From: Strigops habroptila
Lineage: Eukaryota > Chordata > Aves > Psittaciformes > Psittacidae
DNA: 64,000 nt
NCBI RefSeq assembly: GCF_004027225.2
Contig: NC_044284.2
Location: forward strand, 42,704,420 to 42,768,419
Direction: 5' to 3'
The translations under genes were made by a program, and so were the position numbers. Numbering within the stretch: the stretch's first letter is position 1; every line of letters starts with the position of its first letter. The notes under the pieces were generated by a model. That model was not told the DNA's origin. It did not search any database and saw only the letters and a program-made list of their open reading frames with translations. This document shows positions 61,400-64,000 of this stretch, piece after piece.

Positions 61400-62700
61400 A
61401 AAAACAGACACCAAACCCGGTCACCGCACGGCTACGAGTCAGGCGGTTCCCGACTTTCCACTCGCCCTGCGCCACCTCCTGTGCCAGCAGAGCCTCCCGG
61501 GAGCTGCTGTCAGAGGTGACGGGAGCTTTGCTCCCAAAGGCAGAGGTCTCCCAACGCGGCAAAGGCAACATCCACCGGGCCCCCTGCGCAAGCAGCGGCA
61601 CGGACGCAGGCAGGTGAGCGACCAACAGGCAACAGCCTCTCTGAGAAAGAAAACGCGGCTTTATTTCACCTTCCGAAGGACAGCCCAGCCGCGGGCACGG
61701 CACAACAGCACGACTTGAACGCGGCGGGCTCCCCAGGGAACACCGGCCCAGCGCCAGCCGCGGGCACAACGCCGCCACCTGCGGCACTCACCGACCGCCG
61801 CCACCAGCTGCGGAAAACCGAGCGCTGCCCCCGCCGCGCCCGCCAGCTCCGAACACCCGCAAGGAGGGCTGTCCCGAGCGAGGCCTGCGGCACTGCCGGC
61901 CGGTGCCGAGTGCCCGTGCCCCGGCGCAGCAGCCCCGGCCCCAGGCGCGGTGCCGCGTCCCGCGGGCACGGCCGGGGACAGCGGAGACACCGCCCGGACG
62001 CCAGGGGAGCGGGTGCCGCCAGGACCACTGGCGCCCTGGGGCGGGTGGAGGAGCGGGGGCCTGGTCACGTCTGCGCTGCCCCCAGCCCACCACCTCGTGC
62101 CCCCGCCAGCACCGCGGCTGCCCGCGCCCCGCCGCACCTGCTCCCCGCCGGCCCGGGGCAGGCGCCGCCTCGGCCCCGCCGGCCGCTCCCACCCGCGCTT
62201 CCGGCAGCGCCGCGCCGTCGAATCGGGCGGGCGGAGCGCCGCCACCTGCCTTGCGCGCCCCCTGGCGGCGGGAGGGGCGGGGCGGTGTGAAGCGAGCGTG
62301 AGGTCATCTCGCGCGAGGGCGCGGCCCGTGAAGCGGCGGCGGCCATCTTGGATATGGGCGAGCCTCCGCTCGGGCCGCCCCTGCCCCTTCGCGGCAGTTG
62401 GGTCCCGGCCGCCGCCGCCGCCGCTGCCGGCCCGACCCCGCACCCGCCGGCCTCGGGAACCGCGCCCGGCAGCGGCCCCGCTGTCCCCGCCAGCCATTTC
62501 CGCCGCTCGGTGCCGCGGGCGCGGGGGGCAGGACGGACCTGCCGGCGGCCGAGCTGTGCCGCCCGTGATTTACGGGTGCGGGGCACCTGGGGAACGGGGT
62601 GTCCCTCCCTCGAGCACGCAGCGGCCTCCTGCCCACCGGCGGCCTCCAGCGCGCTAATGTCCTGCGCTTCCCGGGCAGGGCGGACAAAGGGCAGGCGGGG
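61400..62700. promoter_or_regulatory. SCYL3 CpG-island promoter with YY1-, ETS- and CTCF-like sites
   Basis: About 1.3 kb of GC- and CpG-rich DNA upstream of SCYL3. The minus-strand CAAGATGGCCGCC near 62352–62340 is the YY1-type initiator-proximal element in the orientation expected for SCYL3, suggesting a start near 62,355. Minus-strand GCCGGAAGC (62205–62197) is an ETS/GABP core. Plus-strand GCGCCCCCTGGCGG (62255–62268) is one base off the common CTCF core GCGCCCCCTGGTGG. A strong minus-strand donor, GTGAGTGCCG, follows exon base 61792 and could end noncoding exon 1, which would splice to the acceptor before 58914. The many long open frames here are GC artefacts. Confidence 0.65.
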
Positions 62701-62829
62701 GGCGAGGCAGGTGGTCTGTGCGATACCCCCCGCGCCGCCCCAGCGCCTGCTTTGGTGGTGGAACTCCTGCATCACAAGGAGATGTATTTAACGCCGTTAA
62801 AACTAATTGCTCGCTTTGCTGCAGAGTAA

Positions 62830-64000
62830 AGTGACTCCGGGGAGAGATTTCATGTGAGTATTTTGGACAGCACAAGGAACGTTGAAAGGAGTTACTATAG
62901 TGCGGTGGGAGGTCCGGGCTTTTCACACACTATTTTCATACCGCCAATGTTATTCTAGTTTCACGCAGCGCCAGGACGTTAGGATGTGGTTTGCTCAATC
63001 GCTGTGAACCCAACACTGAGAGCGAGTGGGGCCCGGCAGCACACCCCAATCCCATGGCCTCGTCTAGACAAAGATTTAATGGCAATGGCAGCGCGTTGAG
63101 CAAAGGTGGTCTAAGCTGTGCGAATGCCTCGGTGTTCTTCAGTAACTGAACCCCACCAGTTCAGCCTGCGTTAAGTTTTGTGCTCTCAAGTCTGGCACGA
63201 ACTTTGCAGACTGTATTCTTTAGCAATATACTTCCCCCTCCGATTACCAGCAAAGCCTTCCTGTCTGTGCTCAGAGCATGGGCAGTGCAGATACTCCCAG
63301 AGACAGGTCTGCTGGCCAGTGGCTCGTTTATGCTGGAGTCCCTTCAGCACAACAAAGCCACAGGTATCTGGACAGAAGAAGGGATCCCCTCAGATCCAAA
63401 CCTCATTCCACTGAGCTTCACTATGTGTTTAGGCAAGGCAAGAGGAAGGCTTTCTTTTCCAGCTGCACTGGGTGGTCTGTAAGCTGGCACGTCCAGGTTA
63501 ACAGAGGGGCAGAATGCTAGGAGGAGTGCACTCCTCTTGCAGAGGGATATATTGGCAGCTGGATGGTCCGGATCTTTTTAAATAAAGCAGATAATGGGAG
63601 GAGGAGGATGCAGGGAAGTGTAATAGGTCATACACAGTGTGTGAGGCAAAGTATGTCACATATCATGGGGTAACATAATGCATACAGGAATGGAAACTAA
63701 AATGAAGTTCAGATATACCACCTCCCTCTTTCAAAGGTAGGAAAGATCTGAAGCCTTTGGCCCAAATGGGATAACCATGCCAAAAGAACTTGGCCCCAAC
63801 GTGCAAAACACGGGAAAACTGCGGAAATTCATCACCAGTTTATTAAAGGGCCTAAGGGTGAGTTTGTATGTGCTCTCTGCGTGTGTGTGTTTATGGCAGG
63901 AGAAAGAAGATTAAGAGACCTGAACAGCTGCAGGTAAGGACAAAAAATTCTTAATAAGCAAGAACTGATTTCTACTCACAGCACTTAGCTCCAGCTTCAG
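62830..64000. other. Right-end interval, no supported gene
   Basis: No conserved coding sequence was recognised. Plus-strand donor-like sites (TTTCAT/GTGAGTATT near 62852, CCTAAGG/GTGAGTTTG near 63858, GCTGCAG/GTAAGGAC near 63934) could belong to a divergent noncoding transcript from the SCYL3 CpG island. In human the next gene is KIFAP3 on the same strand as SCYL3; I see no part of it here. Confidence 0.4.

Noticed and set aside
61661-62791. Several long open frames (up to 278 codons) on both strands of the SCYL3 CpG island
   Set aside because: GC-rich, Arg/Ala/Gly/Pro-rich, mutually overlapping on all frames and without domains; expected where stop codons are rare.
1-64000. CRISPR arrays, tRNA or rRNA genes, endogenous retrovirus
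   Set aside because: No regularly spaced repeats, cloverleaf-type sequences, rRNA segments or retroviral gag/pol-like frames were seen.

Overview
The window is vertebrate nuclear DNA and almost certainly from a bird. Evidence is intron-rich genes with GT–AG splicing, GC-rich CpG-island promoters, and several CR1 LINE tails of the avian type (the 'tggtttgggttggaaaggacc' class); no bacterial or viral gene organisation is seen. The gene order selectin E – METTL18 – FIRRM (C1orf112) – SCYL3 matches the mammalian 1q24-type block, and every gene was rebuilt here exon by exon from reading-frame continuity and splice sites.

Layout, left to right. (1) 1–2,530, minus strand: the 5' part of an E-selectin gene (SELE): promoter with TATA-like and NF-kB sites, noncoding exon 1, signal-peptide exon, C-type lectin exon, EGF exon and first sushi exon; the gene runs off the left edge. 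(2) About 2.5–16.3 kb: a 14-kb gene-free interval holding old CR1 fragments. (3) 16.3–20.3 kb, plus strand: a complete three-exon 14-kDa phosphohistidine phosphatase gene (PHPT1 family), starting in a CpG island; this family member is not at this position in human. (4) 24.1–25.9 kb, minus strand: METTL18, one coding exon. (5) 26.3–26.5 kb: a CpG-rich head-to-head promoter with an NRF1 palindrome, shared by METTL18 and FIRRM. (6) 26.5–45.9 kb, plus strand: complete FIRRM, 24 coding exons (893 codons before stop), with one AT–AC (U12-type) intron and two GC–AG introns. (7) 46.0–62.4 kb, minus strand: complete SCYL3, 13 coding exons (752 aa), tail-to-tail with FIRRM and starting in a large CpG island at 61.4–62.7 kb. 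(8) 62.4–64.0 kb: no supported gene.

The genes are functionally unrelated housekeeping/immune neighbours, not an operon: SELE is an endothelial adhesion receptor; the PHPT1-like protein removes phosphate from phosphohistidine; METTL18 methylates a histidine in ribosomal protein RPL3; FIRRM works with FIGNL1 on RAD51 filaments; SCYL3 is a pseudokinase scaffold. No novel multi-gene system was found. The points most worth a second look are the PHPT1-family gene between SELE and METTL18, the Asn83-to-Gly change in the selectin ligand site, the three noncanonical FIRRM introns, inverted CR1 copies flanking FIRRM exons 3–10, and a pair of adjacent perfect hairpins in FIRRM intron 10.
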